A stretch of DNA of 64,000 nt from NCBI GenBank assembly GCA_030998225.1, contig JAPYXD010000710.1:21178001-21242000 (forward strand). The letters are read 5' to 3'. Shown here piece by piece: positions 22,111 to 32,128 of the stretch. The DNA is from Diplolepis rosae (lineage: Eukaryota > Arthropoda > Insecta > Hymenoptera > Diplolepididae). Positions within the stretch are counted from its first letter, which is position 1. Each line of letters begins with the position of its first letter. Under the pieces are notes generated by a model. The model was not told where the DNA came from. It was given only the letters and a program-made list of their open reading frames with translations, and did no database searches. Both the position numbers and the translations under genes were made by a program.

Positions 22111-22374
22111 TTTGAGTTACATTTTTTCTGGACCCTAAAGCCAACTAGGAACATCAACAATATTTGAATATTAATACGTCCTAAGGGTCGATATAAGTCC
22201 TGTTCCACTATTATTAAAAGTATTGTTTTTCATAATTTTTAATTTTTTTCATGAAAAGTAGTGTTTCTTCTTTTATAAGAAACGACTGATAACACCATTT
22301 TTCAAAATCATAGAAAAAACTTTTTTTTCCAGAGACCTGATTTTTGGCACGAAAACTAGTTTAAATGAATTTTT

Positions 22375-23253
22375 GTTCTTGGTAAAATAAAATTGATGTT
22401 TTTGTTTTCACGCATTAGTTTTTCGTATACACATACTTTGTCTACTATTTCAAGAAGCTTTCCCTGTTGCAACTCGGGTGCTCTGGATTAGTAATGCTAC
22501 GCATCCCTAAATTTTCCACCACGGGTGCTCGTCTTACTTGGGGAAGAAATACAAGAATAAAGAAAGAAGACCCCTGTTGCACGCGTATAGAAGTCTTAGA
22601 AAAGTTTGAAGCTGCGTACACGTGCTACAAAACCTATAAAAACGCAACAAAGGGACATTCTAGGATGCACTTCTACGTGCATTGCAGTAACATTTCAGCA
22701 GATGTTCCTCCAAAAAAACGATACTATATAAATTACATCAAAATTTTTCCCATCTCGCATGCAACGAATTTCGGTTACCAAAATATTTTGTTCCACCTGA
22801 CACTCTTTTTTCGTTTTTTCTAAATACGAGGGTTTGATGAATCGATTTTTCATATTTCAAGCCTGAAAAAATTCTCCAGTAATTATTCTTTGGCGAGTTG
22901 AATTTCAAAATTAATAAATCAAATAAATATTTTTATAAGATACCAGACGATTAAATATAAATATTTCACAGATAATATTATAGTGGATGCTATATCTGAT
23001 GCCAATAGATAACACCTTGCGTAGTAGAAGATACAGTTTGCATTCCACGCACTAGAATTTTTATCGTACGAATTACCATGAAAAGTAAAAATAAAAGTAT
23101 TGAATGTGATGACATCTTGTAAGGTAATAAATATACAGCACATTGTGTCCCATGCCATAATTATATTGTACCGAGTGCTATACAGTTTCTTAATTTGAAA
23201 TTCTTACAAGAAATGTCTCTCTGTGAAGAGTCTAAAATAACAAAACGGTAAAA
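22375..23253. other. Unique sequence, no supported gene
   Basis: A moderate-GC patch at 22.46-22.71 kb has a plus-strand open frame of 118 codons with no recognisable motif and an AT-rich low-complexity end. Not called as a gene. Confidence 0.45.
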
Positions 23254-23574
23254 TTAAGGCCATGGATCAAACAGTACATCTGACTAAATCAATAAATTCC
23301 GTTTTACACAAGATTTTTCCACAATAATGAATTTTTTTTAATAAAGGACATATTAGCGGATGGCTATAGACTTCAATTAGTTCTGAACAATAAAAAATAA
23401 TTTCTGTTTTACCGACATTACAATTTTTCAAATTGTTCAGAACCATTTAACGCCTGCAGTCATCTGCTAATATGTCCTTTATTATGTCCTAAAGTTTCAG
23501 CTAAAAAATTCATTATTGTGAAAAAATGATTTTATTGATTTAGTCAGCTGTACTAATTGATCCATGGCCTTCAG
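23254..23574. mobile_element. Family E foldback, TTAA-type
   Basis: The left end is TTAAGGCCATGGATCAA; the right is the inverse with TTCA in place of TTAA. Arms also pair at TCTGACTAAATCAATAAA and at AATAAAGGACATATTAGC. A related single end lies at 53.4 kb. Confidence 0.8.
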
Positions 23575-24515
23575 TATTAAATTGGCAAAAGTGTGTTGAA
23601 ATAAAAAAAAAAAAAATGCAAAAATTAAGAGTAATCAGAGGTTCAATGAAATATGTTGTAAATATCTGCTTCTGCCTAATAATAAGAATTTACTGATGGC
23701 CTTGGAAGGTAAGTTGGTAATGCGAAGGTTGGTGAAGATCTTTAAGCCTTAAGTATCAAGAAAGGGAATACGTATAACAATTTGAATATTTATAATGTTC
23801 GTATGCATGCAACCAATGGACGGAAATATCGGGGCTTGAGAGCCAAGATGGCCATGAAAATCCATCATAAAATGTAATATTATTAAATTTGTTACGCCTC
23901 CTAAATGGAATTAGTTCTCAAAGCGTGAGTTACTCTGTTACTTATATTTTTTTTAATTATAAAATAAAGATGCATGAAATTAACATGAAATTACATTTTT
24001 TCATAAGTGATTACATTATTAGAAATTTCTATCTGAATTTTTCGAAAATTGAAACTGAAATTATATGTAGCTATAATTTTATAAAATTAGGATAAAATTT
24101 AAGAAAATTTAGTTACTTTTTAGTAAATTTAAGTAAAAATCTCTTGATTTTCAGTTAGAAATTACTGAATATCACGGTACCTGTGTCTGAAAGTTATGAA
24201 ACTTGCAAAAAACATGTGACTGAAAATTCTCTCATAGCTTGATTATTTTAAAATCAGTTTCATGCAAATCCTGTATCGCAATATAAAGAAACAATTCCGA
24301 AAATTCAGTAAATTTCTCTCTAACTTAAAAAAATTTTTGATGGTTTCACGAAATTTTCTTTGATATAAAAAAATAGACTTACACTAAAGAAACGTTTTTT
24401 TAATCAGACATTTTTTTTTCAATTTAAAGTGATTTTTTCTCTGGCCGAATATCAAAGAGATGTAACACATAAGTGAAGTTTTATACTATTAAAGTTTCGT
24501 AAAATTGAGATAAAT
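23575..24515. other. Unique AT-rich sequence
   Basis: No gene. The open frame at 23.89-24.1 kb is AT-rich and featureless. Confidence 0.4.
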
Positions 24516-25240
24516 TTAGTCACTTTTTAGTAAATCTATCAGAAAATGTTTCAATTTTGAGTCAAAGATTTCTAAATATTTCGATATTTGTATCTGAAAA
24601 TTCCGACAGCTAAATAGAAAAAATTTTACGTTCCAGGTAACTGAAGATTTATACAGTTATATGTAAATGGAAATTCCATTAGAGTTTAGTTTTTCAAGAT
24701 GAATTTAATAAAAACTCTATTACAATTTCGTTACTTTAAGATTTTAGATAAATTCAATAAAGCTTCGTAATTTGAAGAAGTATTTAATATAATTTTCCGT
24801 AACATTTGTAACTTAAAAATTTCCTGAATATTAGAACATTTCTAATAGTGTATTAAAGAATATCTCTGATTTTTAGAAATATTAATCACCATTTTTAATT
24901 CTGAGACATGTTTTTCACTGAAACTTTTTCCAAGATTCTGAAAGATTCTAATGCTCTGATTATAACCTTCTTCTATTGGATGTCGAACAGTGAATTTGAA
25001 AATCATGAAAAATGATTTGATGATGTGAAAAATCATTTCTGCTTTAATTTATAATTATAGGAAGCCTGCAGGATAGAACCCTTACACTAATGGAATACCT
25101 GGACAGTAAAAGATTAAGACATACATGAAACAGAATTAGAAAACCAATCAGCTAACATTGCAAAAAAACAAATTATAGAAAATTCAGAAAATTTTAATAA
25201 ATGATTTCAAGTTAATTAGTTAAATTTAAAATTTCTGCCA

Positions 25241-25350
25241 CTGCAGTCGACCGGCAATCGAAATACCTGGTCTCGAATCCCAGCGCAGTCGAAAGCGTCT
25301 TTTTTTCCACAGAAAGAATGCAAATTCTTTAAATTTTAATAAAACTTTTA
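25241..25350 (+). repeat. SINE, tRNA-like 3' half plus tail
   Basis: GCAGTCGACCGGCAATCGAA, a box-B-like GGTCTCGAATCCCAG, AGTCGAAAGCGTC and the TTTTTTTCCACAGAAAGA tail are present. The 5' half of the tRNA-like head is missing. Confidence 0.8.
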
Positions 25351-25377
25351 CACAATACTTTTCCTAACCATGACTAT

Positions 25378-26096
25378 TTAAGGGGGGTTTCTACCTTGTG
25401 CGGCCGAATAAACATGCTTTTTTTGAAAACTTTTTTTTGAGAAGTTTTTTGAGATAAACACTGGAAATTTTTTTCAGTTGTAGGTACATGTTTATTGTAC
25501 AAGTACAAAAAGTTTAAAGTTAAAATATGCAGGGGGGGGGGGGGCGGCCATCGAGCAATGGCGGCGCGCCGGACGAATTTTCCCTACTTGCGGAAGTCCT
25601 GCCGCTGCTTGAAATGACCTGAACCACAAAAATGAAATTTTTTATTGTTCTTTATCCTTTTATCTATGGCTGGAACTAGGATTTTGAAAAAAAAATGAAA
25701 AATGAAGGAGCAATGCGATGTTGACTAAAAAACTCAATTTTCACCTACTTTTTTCAATGCAAATTTTCATGTTTAATGAAAAAAAATTAATATTTTTTTA
25801 AGATTCTAGTTCGAGCTATAGCTAAGCCCTTGATTGACTGTTAAAAATTTCGTGGCTATTGCTCAACTCGTCTGGCTTAAATCACTTCCGCAAGGCCAAA
25901 AAATATAGTTTTGAGAAAAACGCGTTCAAAGTTTTGCTTCTGTATAAAGTGAAAAAAAACTTTTTGTACTTGTACAATAAACTTGTACCTACAACTGAAA
26001 AAAAATTTCAAGTGTTTATCTTATAATACGTTCCCCAAAAAAAATTTCTAAAAAAAGTACATTTTTTTGGCCGAACAAAGTAGAAACCCCCCTTAA
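25378..26096. mobile_element. Family I foldback, TTAA duplication
   Basis: TTAAGGGGGGTTTCTACCTT and its inverse bound the element. Inner arms pair over AGTTGTAGGTACA...TTGTACAAGTACAAAAAGTT. The centre has a G12-13 run and a GC-rich GGCGGCGCGCC part. Copy 1 of the host repeat reads ACTATTTGAGATTTTA across the site, so insertion was at a TTAA. Confidence 0.9.
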
Positions 26097-26295
26097 GATT
26101 TTACAATTTAGGATTTTCAAACTTTTCACTGAGTTTGAATTGACCAAATATCACAATTCATAATTTCAAAAATATAAAAATATTTGAAAAAAAATAATTG
26201 AAATTCTGATTCGAATTGATTATAAATAATAAAGTGAAAGTGGATATAAATTTGGAATTTTAAAATCCAGAAATGATGATGTTTGGAATATAGTG

Positions 26296-27390
26296 TTGTT
26301 GTCTATCGTGAGTTCATCTGCCTCTAAAAACAAGTTCTTGGTGAAGCGACTGCAGCGCTTCTTATCCGTCATTATGGACCTCCTCTCTTGCGGTAATAAA
26401 AGGTCAACGCTCTCCTCAATCTTAAAGCAGCAAGAGAGCCATAACTAGATTCTTAAAGGGGAATACATAGTGTCGCTGATGGCATCCAACAACTGGACCT
26501 AAACTGTTAGACACGATGAATTCCGCATATCATCCATGTCTAGTCAGTTATGTGTTATATAGCTGCTAGGCTAGATTTAGGCCCTAAGAATTTAAACTCT
26601 AATAATATAAAATTTCTAAAATGATCGAGGCAGGTATGGACCATGCATTCTGCTTTGTAAAAAATCTATACCTGCATTCAAACGACCTCGTAGAGATATA
26701 AAAGGGTCTCCCTTTTCATCCGAATCACTGGAGTTTCTCTGAGAAGAAAGAAAATCTCTAAGGTGCCCCTATTTCCGTTTTCCCGCGATCAATAGGGGTG
26801 CATCACCAAAAAGGGCGCGTTTATTGTAAAACCTTCTTTTAGCGGGAAATATCGTTACACGTTTCATATTCACCTTTCCTCAAATTACGGTAGAATCCTT
26901 ATTCCAAATTATAGACATTATTTTGCAGTGGTCAATTTAATATCAACATTTTATTTTTAAGTTATTTTTATGTTTATCTCAGTAGAAAAACAAGTCTTCG
27001 AGAACAAATGCTTAATTATACTTATTTTAATTTACTTTTTATTATTTTATTGATTTTTTATCCGGTTGAGATTTTTAGATCATCATACAGGAAACCAATT
27101 TTTTAAAATGGTGGGATTTTAATAAATGAGAGCATTTCTCCTGGGAAGTAGATTCTCTAAAACTTAACCGCATCAAAATTTTGGCAATAAGTTAATTGAT
27201 GAAAAATATAGTTATTTTTTGAAAAAATTATTTTCTCATTATTTGAAGCGATTAAAAATTAATGTTTAAGGATCGATTTCTGTCAAAAACAAATAATTTT
27301 TGTATGAAAAATAATCTTCTCCCTTTTGAACGATATCATTAATAATAATCCCAGAGAAAGATTTTAAATAAAACATTTTTTTTTTATGTC
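26296..27390. other. Unique sequence, no supported gene
   Basis: 26.29-26.88 kb is GC-richer and free of the repeats named here; it may be host sequence. The remainder is AT-rich. Confidence 0.45.
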
Positions 27391-28049
27391 TTAAGGTAGT
27401 TGATCCACGAAAATTAGACCTCGGGCAAAAATAGATAATTTTACTTTCAAGAATAGCAATATTATTATTGAAGGGCTATTTTCAAAGAGAAAAGGTTATT
27501 TAACAAGAAATAAAAATAATTTTATTATTAAATTTTATTTTTGCCCAACTTTTTTTCTTATCGCTTCGAGCCAAATTTTAAAAAATTATGCGATTTTAAT
27601 AAATTACAAATCACTTTTTCAAGAAAAAGATTCCCTGCAACTTGACCATTTCCAATTTTCGAAAATGAATAAATTATTATCAAATTCAGTAATTTGTTTA
27701 TAAAAATTTCGATTTGAATAATGCTTTTTTAAGGGTTTCAGCCATTAAAGAATTTATTTTTAAAAATCCGAAACGATGAAGTTGTGGGAAATCTTTTCTC
27801 TGAAAAAATGATTCATGATTTATTAGAATCGCATAATTTTTTAAAATTTGGTAAGAAGCGATAAGAAAAAAAGTTGGGTCGAAAATAAAATTTATTAATA
27901 AAATTATTTTTCTGTGTTTCCAATTTTTTTCTTGTAAAATAATCTTTTCTCTTTTAAAATAGCCCTTCAATAATAATATTGCTATTCTTGAAAGCAAAAT
28001 TATCTATTTTTGCTTGAGGTCTAATTTTTGTGGATGAAAACTACCTTAA
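27391..28049. mobile_element. Family D foldback, TTAA-bounded
   Basis: The ends are TTAAGGTAGTTGATCCACGA and its inverse. Arms of about 300 bp include AATTAGACCTCGGGCAAAAA and TTCAAGAATAGCAATATTAT. Its right TTAA is also the left TTAA of the next element. No coding. Confidence 0.9.
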
Positions 28050-28256
28050 GCAGAGGGGATCTGCCACCTTTAATATTTTTATTTTTGAGTTTAGACTTTT
28101 TATATAATTTTTTAAATGTTTAGTACCTTTATTTAGAAAGGTTTTGGAGGTTTTCAAAAGTTCCAGCACCTTTATGTATTTTTAAACGACATTGTAAAAA
28201 GCAGAATGACCAACCTCGGAACAAATGGATGTTTCTCAAATTTATTTTCTTTCAAA

Positions 28257-28303
28257 ATGACGACGTTTCTATGACACTATGTCATCCTCTTGAGGTCAAA
28301 AAT
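28257..28303 (-). ncRNA. Hammerhead motif, G left end, core mutated
   Basis: On the minus strand: TGAC-CTCAAGA-stem II ATGACA/TGTCAT-GAAACGTC-GTCA. Helix I pairs perfectly (TGAC/GTCA), but core G5 is C. Expected inactive. Confidence 0.7.
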
Positions 28304-28499
28304 ACATTTTTTCAGTATTTACTCTGTAGTCATTAAATCCTTCTACATTTGCACAAAACATCAGAGCTAACTATTTGTAAAATTTGTCACAATTTTGTCA
28401 AAATAAAATTCAAATTTTGTCATATTTTAGTTCTGATGCTTTGTGCAAATGTAGAAGGATTTAATGACTACATAGTAAATACTGGAAAAAATGTATTTT

Positions 28500-28541
28500 T
28501 TATCTGAAGAGGATGACATAATGTCATTGAAACGTCATCAT
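28500..28541 (+). ncRNA. Hammerhead motif, G right end
   Basis: CTGAAGA at 28504-28510, stem II ATGACA/TGTCAT, GAAACGTC at 28529-28536. The core is intact, but helix I is weaker here (three of four pairs). It reads outward. Confidence 0.75.
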
Positions 28542-29084
28542 TTTGAAAGAAAATAAATTTGAGAAACATCCATGTGGTCTGAGGTTGGTCATTCTCCTTT
28601 CCCAATGAAGAAAATTATTCGGACGTAAAATCATCTTTTTAATATAATTTTTAGACTAAAAATTCTGAGTTTTTTGGACATTTTTGGACTTTGAATAACT
28701 TTTTTGTTTTTTAACTAATTGTCATGATTTTTTGTTATCTTGTTCTTTTCGGATATGGAAAATAAGGTAACACGACTGAAAGAAAATTACAAATAAAATA
28801 AAGTAATAAATAAAAATATCCCAAAATTATAAAATGAATTTTTTGTAGTTATTTTTTTTAGCTAGAGTGCTTTTCATGCCCAAAAAGTTGCTACACATTG
28901 TAAGGAACAAAATAAAGAATCATGACAATTGGTTGAAAAACAAAAAAGTTATTCAAAGTCAAAAAATGTCAAAAAAATGCCCAAAAACCTCAATATATTT
29001 AGTTTAAAAATACATAAAGGTGCTGAAATTTAAAAAAAAAACCGAAAGACTATATAAAAGAGGTTTTCCTGTGGAGAAAAAAAT

Positions 29085-29215
29085 GTCAGATGCCAGTGTA
29101 GTTCGGTTGGTTAGAGCAGTCGACCCGGGCTCGAATCCCGGCACAGTCAAATGCGTCTCTTTTTCCACAGAACAACTTAAAATTCTTAAAATTTGAATTA
29201 AAACATTATATGGAA
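29085..29215 (+). repeat. SINE, most complete copy
   Basis: A box-A-like TGTAGTTCGGTTGGTTAGAG, then CAGTCGACC, then box-B-like GGCTCGAATCCCGG, then AGTCAAATGCGTCTCT and the TTTTTCCACAGAACAACTTA tail. This is the only copy with a good 5' tRNA-like half. tRNA-derived; the parent tRNA cannot be named. Inserted in family F. Confidence 0.8.
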
Positions 29216-29349
29216 GGTCTAAACTCAAAAAATAAATAAATATTAAAGATAGCGGATCCCCTTTAATACAAGAAGTTTAATTTTGATATTCGATATATGT
29301 ATAAATTGGCTTTAGGGTCCAGAAAAAATGTAACTCAAAGTTTCATATT

Positions 29350-29392
29350 TTCAAACTTTCGACTCAGGTTGGAGTCCTCATCAGTGAGAATT
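29350..29392 (-). ncRNA. Hammerhead motif, P2 left end, one base lost
   Basis: On the minus strand: CTGATGA, stem II GACTC/GAGTC, then GAAAGTTTG in place of GAAACGTTTG. Loss of the C removes a helix III pair. The right end of P2 has no recognisable motif. Confidence 0.7.
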
Positions 29393-29399
29393 TATTTCT

Positions 29400-30180
29400 A
29401 TAAAAAATACAAAGGAAGAATCTTAAAAATTGCCCTTGTGACGGATAAACATTGTAGTAAAAATGTGATATAAGAATTGCAGGTGTGAAAATAAAATTGG
29501 ACTAAGTAACTAAATTTGCGATACAGTAAAACTGTAACAAAACTGTACAAAAAATTTTTTTCCGTAAAATTGCTAAAGAGAACCTTAAAGAAACATTGTA
29601 ATAAAATGATATAAATGAATTATGCATGTGAACCTATAAAATTGGTCTAAACTGAATTGTAATGAACTGTACAGAAAAAAAGTTTCCTATAAAAATACAA
29701 AGGAAGAAACTTGAACAATTTGAAACTGTGACCGATGAAAATTATGTTAAAAATGATGTAAAAGAATTGCAAGTTTGAAATTAAAAAATTGGTCTAAATA
29801 ACTAAATTTGCTAAAAGGTAAAGCTGTAAAACCTTAATTTGAAAAAATACCAACAAGAGAGACTTAAAAGTAACACGTGTAACAGATAACAATAAATTTT
29901 GGTTAACCGATATGAATGAATTCTACAAGTGAAACTATTAAAATTGTCTAAACTAAATGTAAAAAAATGTAAAAAAACTTGTACAGAAAAATTTCTTATA
30001 AAAAGACAAAGGAGGAAACTTGAAATCTTGAACGTGTGACCGATGAACATACTGTTAAAAAATGATGTAAAAAAAATTGCAAGTTTGACACTATAAAATT
30101 GGACTAAATAACTAAATTTGCGATACAGTAAAACTGTAACAAAAAAAACTGTACAAAATTTTTTGAAAGAATGTAAGAAC
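29400..30180. repeat. P2 tandem repeats
   Basis: Units contain ACAAAGGAAGAAACTT, GTGACSGATRAACAT, AAAATTGGTCTAAATAACTA and TAAAACTGTAACAAAA, the inverse of the P1 core. Units are irregular and decayed. Confidence 0.7.
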
Positions 30181-30285
30181 TGAGTTTTCATTATTTCTGG
30201 ACCCTAAAGCCAATTTATACATATATCGAATATTCATCAAAGGGTCGATACAAGTCCAATCTATAATTAATTTAATTTTGATATT

Positions 30286-31329
30286 TTAAACATAAAACTG
30301 TTACAGAAAATTCTAATTTTCAAACTAAAAATCTTCGATTTTAAATTCGGAGCTAATTTCTAAATAACCTTAATTGAGAACTATTTGTGTTACAATACAA
30401 GTATATTACTGACTTACAACATTATGTAATTATCGAGGAAAATGAAAAAAATACGAAATTTAAATTTTGTGACAGGTTTTTGTTGTAGGATAAGCAAAAA
30501 ATGAATTCCTTCTCTAGAAAGATTTTTTTAGATGACTCATGAAGATTTTAGCAAATCTAAACTTCCTTCACGAATCATTTAATTCATTTTCATTGTTCGT
30601 GAGTCTTTAGAGTTGTTTTCTTTTCATTGGTCTCGATTGAAGGCATCATCTGCAACGGCAGACGACGCTTTTTTTGCAGTAGTCTTACGAAAAGGGGCTG
30701 GTTTGTATTTTTGTAAGATGCAGTATGGCGTCCTGACCAAGTCCCTTTATAGTAAGCTCTCGTACTACAACGTAGTAAGAGTTGAAGAACTGGTGGGGGA
30801 AAAGAGGCAGAAAAAGGAAGAAGAAAGAGAAGACACGCCAGAAGAATATTAAAGCTTCTTGGGGCTCGTTCGCACTCTTTTGATTCCATTTATCCTCCTC
30901 CAACCCCTCATTTATTTTATTCGTTCACGCTTCAAGATTCCGGGCACTGGTTCTTTCATTCTCTTCGTCATTTTCATTCCTTATTATCTCTCTTTGTCTC
31001 AATGTGATGCAATTGCTTCAGGATCTCTTGTCACATTTGCGTGATAAAAAGTAACCATCAACGACATAAAGACATCTTACTTCATTTTGTTTTTGGGATG
31101 ACAGATCTTCTAAGAATCGAAGCCATTTTGTCTCTCGTGCTGATGGTGTCACTTGATCATGGCAATTGATGCAACATTCTTCGACGAATTTAATTTGATA
31201 CTGGTCTTAAAATTAAAAATTGTTCGAAACAAGGAGCTCAAGATATCTCTTTATATTTTGTTTATCGGACTATTTATTATCGAGATTCCGCAATGAATTC
31301 TGGTGAAAAAATAATTGTTTGATGATATT
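30286..31329. other. Unique sequence with GC-richer part
   Basis: 30.60-31.20 kb is GC-richer and lacks the named repeats. Open frames of 60-99 codons overlap on both strands without motifs; no gene called. It may be host non-coding sequence. Confidence 0.45.
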
Positions 31330-31331
31330 TA

Positions 31332-31603
31332 CTCTCTAAATTTGAATCAGTCAAAATCTACTGATTATCAGTGAAATTTGACTGATTCAAATAGCTAAAA
31401 ATAGGTTACTGTAAATCAGTCAAATTTCACTGATTATTTCAATGAAAATTGACTGATTTGACAGTGAAAAACATTTTTTTCACTGATGAATCAGTGAAAA
31501 TTAACTGACTTAACAGTGAAAAATATTTTTTCACTGATGAATCAGTGAAAAGGCAAATCAATGATTCAATCAGTGAAAATTTGACTGATTCAGATTTGGA
31601 GAG
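31332..31603. mobile_element. Family B foldback, TA duplication, in the TTAA of a D element
   Basis: The ends are CTCTCTAAATTTGAATCAGT and its inverse, with TA on both sides. Removing it with one TA restores TTTAAGGTAGTT, the start of family D. Confidence 0.9.
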
Positions 31604-32128
31604 TAAGGTAGTTTTCATCCACGAAAATGAGACCTCAGGCAAAAATAGATAATTTTGCTTTCAAGAATAGCAATATTACTATTGAAGGGCTATTTTGAAA
31701 GAGAAAAGATTATTTTACATGAAAAAAATTTAAAACACAGAAAAACAATTTTATTTTTGACCCAACTTTATTTAATCGCTTCTTACCAAATTTTAAAAAA
31801 TTATGCAATTCTAATAAATCATGAATCATTTTTTCAGAGAAAAGATTTCCCACAACTTCACCGTTTCTGATTTTTAAAAATAAATTCTTTAATGGCTGAA
31901 ACCATTAAAAAAACATTTTCCAAAACGAAATTTTTATAAACAAATTGCTAAATTTACTAATAATTTATTCATTTTTGAAAATTGGAAATGGTTAAATTTT
32001 AGGGAATCTTTTTCTTGAAAAAGTGATTTGTAATTTATTAAAATCGCATAATTATTTAAAATTTGGTAAAAAGCGATAAGAAAAAAAGTTGGGGCAAAAA
32101 TAAAATTATTTTTCTCTATTTCAAATTG
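31604..32128. mobile_element. Family D foldback, right end missing
   Basis: The left arm and centre match family D; the right arm stops after AAAATTATTTTTCTCTATTT and gives way to GC-rich sequence. Its TTAA start is interrupted by a B element. Confidence 0.82.

Larger units (their letters stand above)
17471..22209. mobile_element. Element P1, hammerhead-bearing foldback with satellite-like core
   Basis: The ends are inverted: AACAGGACTTATATCGACCC, then GTTGATGTTC, then TTGGCTTTAGGGTCCAGAAA, then a hammerhead motif. ATTATTTAAA and ATTATTAAAA flank it, an imperfect 10-bp target duplication in a D2 element. The core is tandem repeats. An extra internal terminus with its own hammerhead lies at 20.93-21.03 kb, so two elements may have joined or one end was duplicated. 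Element N interrupts it. No coding sequence of its own. Confidence 0.75.
16985..22374. mobile_element. Family D2 foldback, diverged, split by P1
   Basis: 17.37-17.47 kb and 22.21-22.37 kb match neighbouring parts of the D2 right arm at 38.6-38.83 kb (ACAAAAAACATTATT joined to the AAAATCATAGAAAAA...CAGAGACCTGATTTTTGGC end). The right end reaches TTAA at 22371. The left boundary is uncertain. A SINE tail at 17.32 kb and all of P1 interrupt it. Confidence 0.6.
24520..26295. repeat. Dispersed repeat block, copy 2
   Basis: Same order of segments as 14.48-15.74 kb. Here it is uninterrupted where M entered copy 1, and interrupted by element I where copy 1 is not. The two copies therefore serve as each other's empty site. 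Confidence 0.7.
28188..28646. mobile_element. Element G, hammerhead-bearing foldback
   Basis: ATTTTTAAAC and ATTTTTAGAC flank it (28178-28187 and 28647-28656), a 10-bp duplication with one change. The uninterrupted right arm of the same F element confirms the empty site. Arms pair over AGAATGACCAACCTCGGA and TTTATTTTCTTTCAAAATGA and include outward hammerhead motifs. The centre pairs TTTACTCTGTAGTCATTAAA with its inverse. Confidence 0.78.
28046..29266. mobile_element. Family F foldback, TTAA-bounded, with G and a SINE inside
   Basis: The right end is GGATCCCCTTTAA and the left is TTAAGCAGAGGGGATCTGCC, with four extra bases. The marker arms are TTTAGTACCTTTATTTAGAA, TCCAGCACCTTTATG and GACTTTGAATAACTTTTTTG. 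Length is inflated by element G and a SINE. Confidence 0.8.
29291..30270. mobile_element. Element P2, hammerhead-bearing foldback, 15-bp duplication
   Basis: TTTAATTTTGATATT occurs perfectly at 29276-29290 and 30271-30285. The arms carry CGATATATGTATAAATTGGC and TTTAGGGTCCAGAAA. The right end is longer and finishes GGGTCGATACAAGTCCAATC, matching P1. The core is P-type repeats. No open frame of note. Confidence 0.88.

Noticed and set aside
29085..29160. Possible tRNA gene
   Set aside because: Box-A- and box-B-like parts exist, but the anticodon arm does not fold properly and the sequence runs into the shared SINE tail.
29811..30191. 126-codon minus-strand open frame
   Set aside because: Lies in P2 tandem repeats, and the phenylalanine-rich product follows the AT-rich repeat unit.
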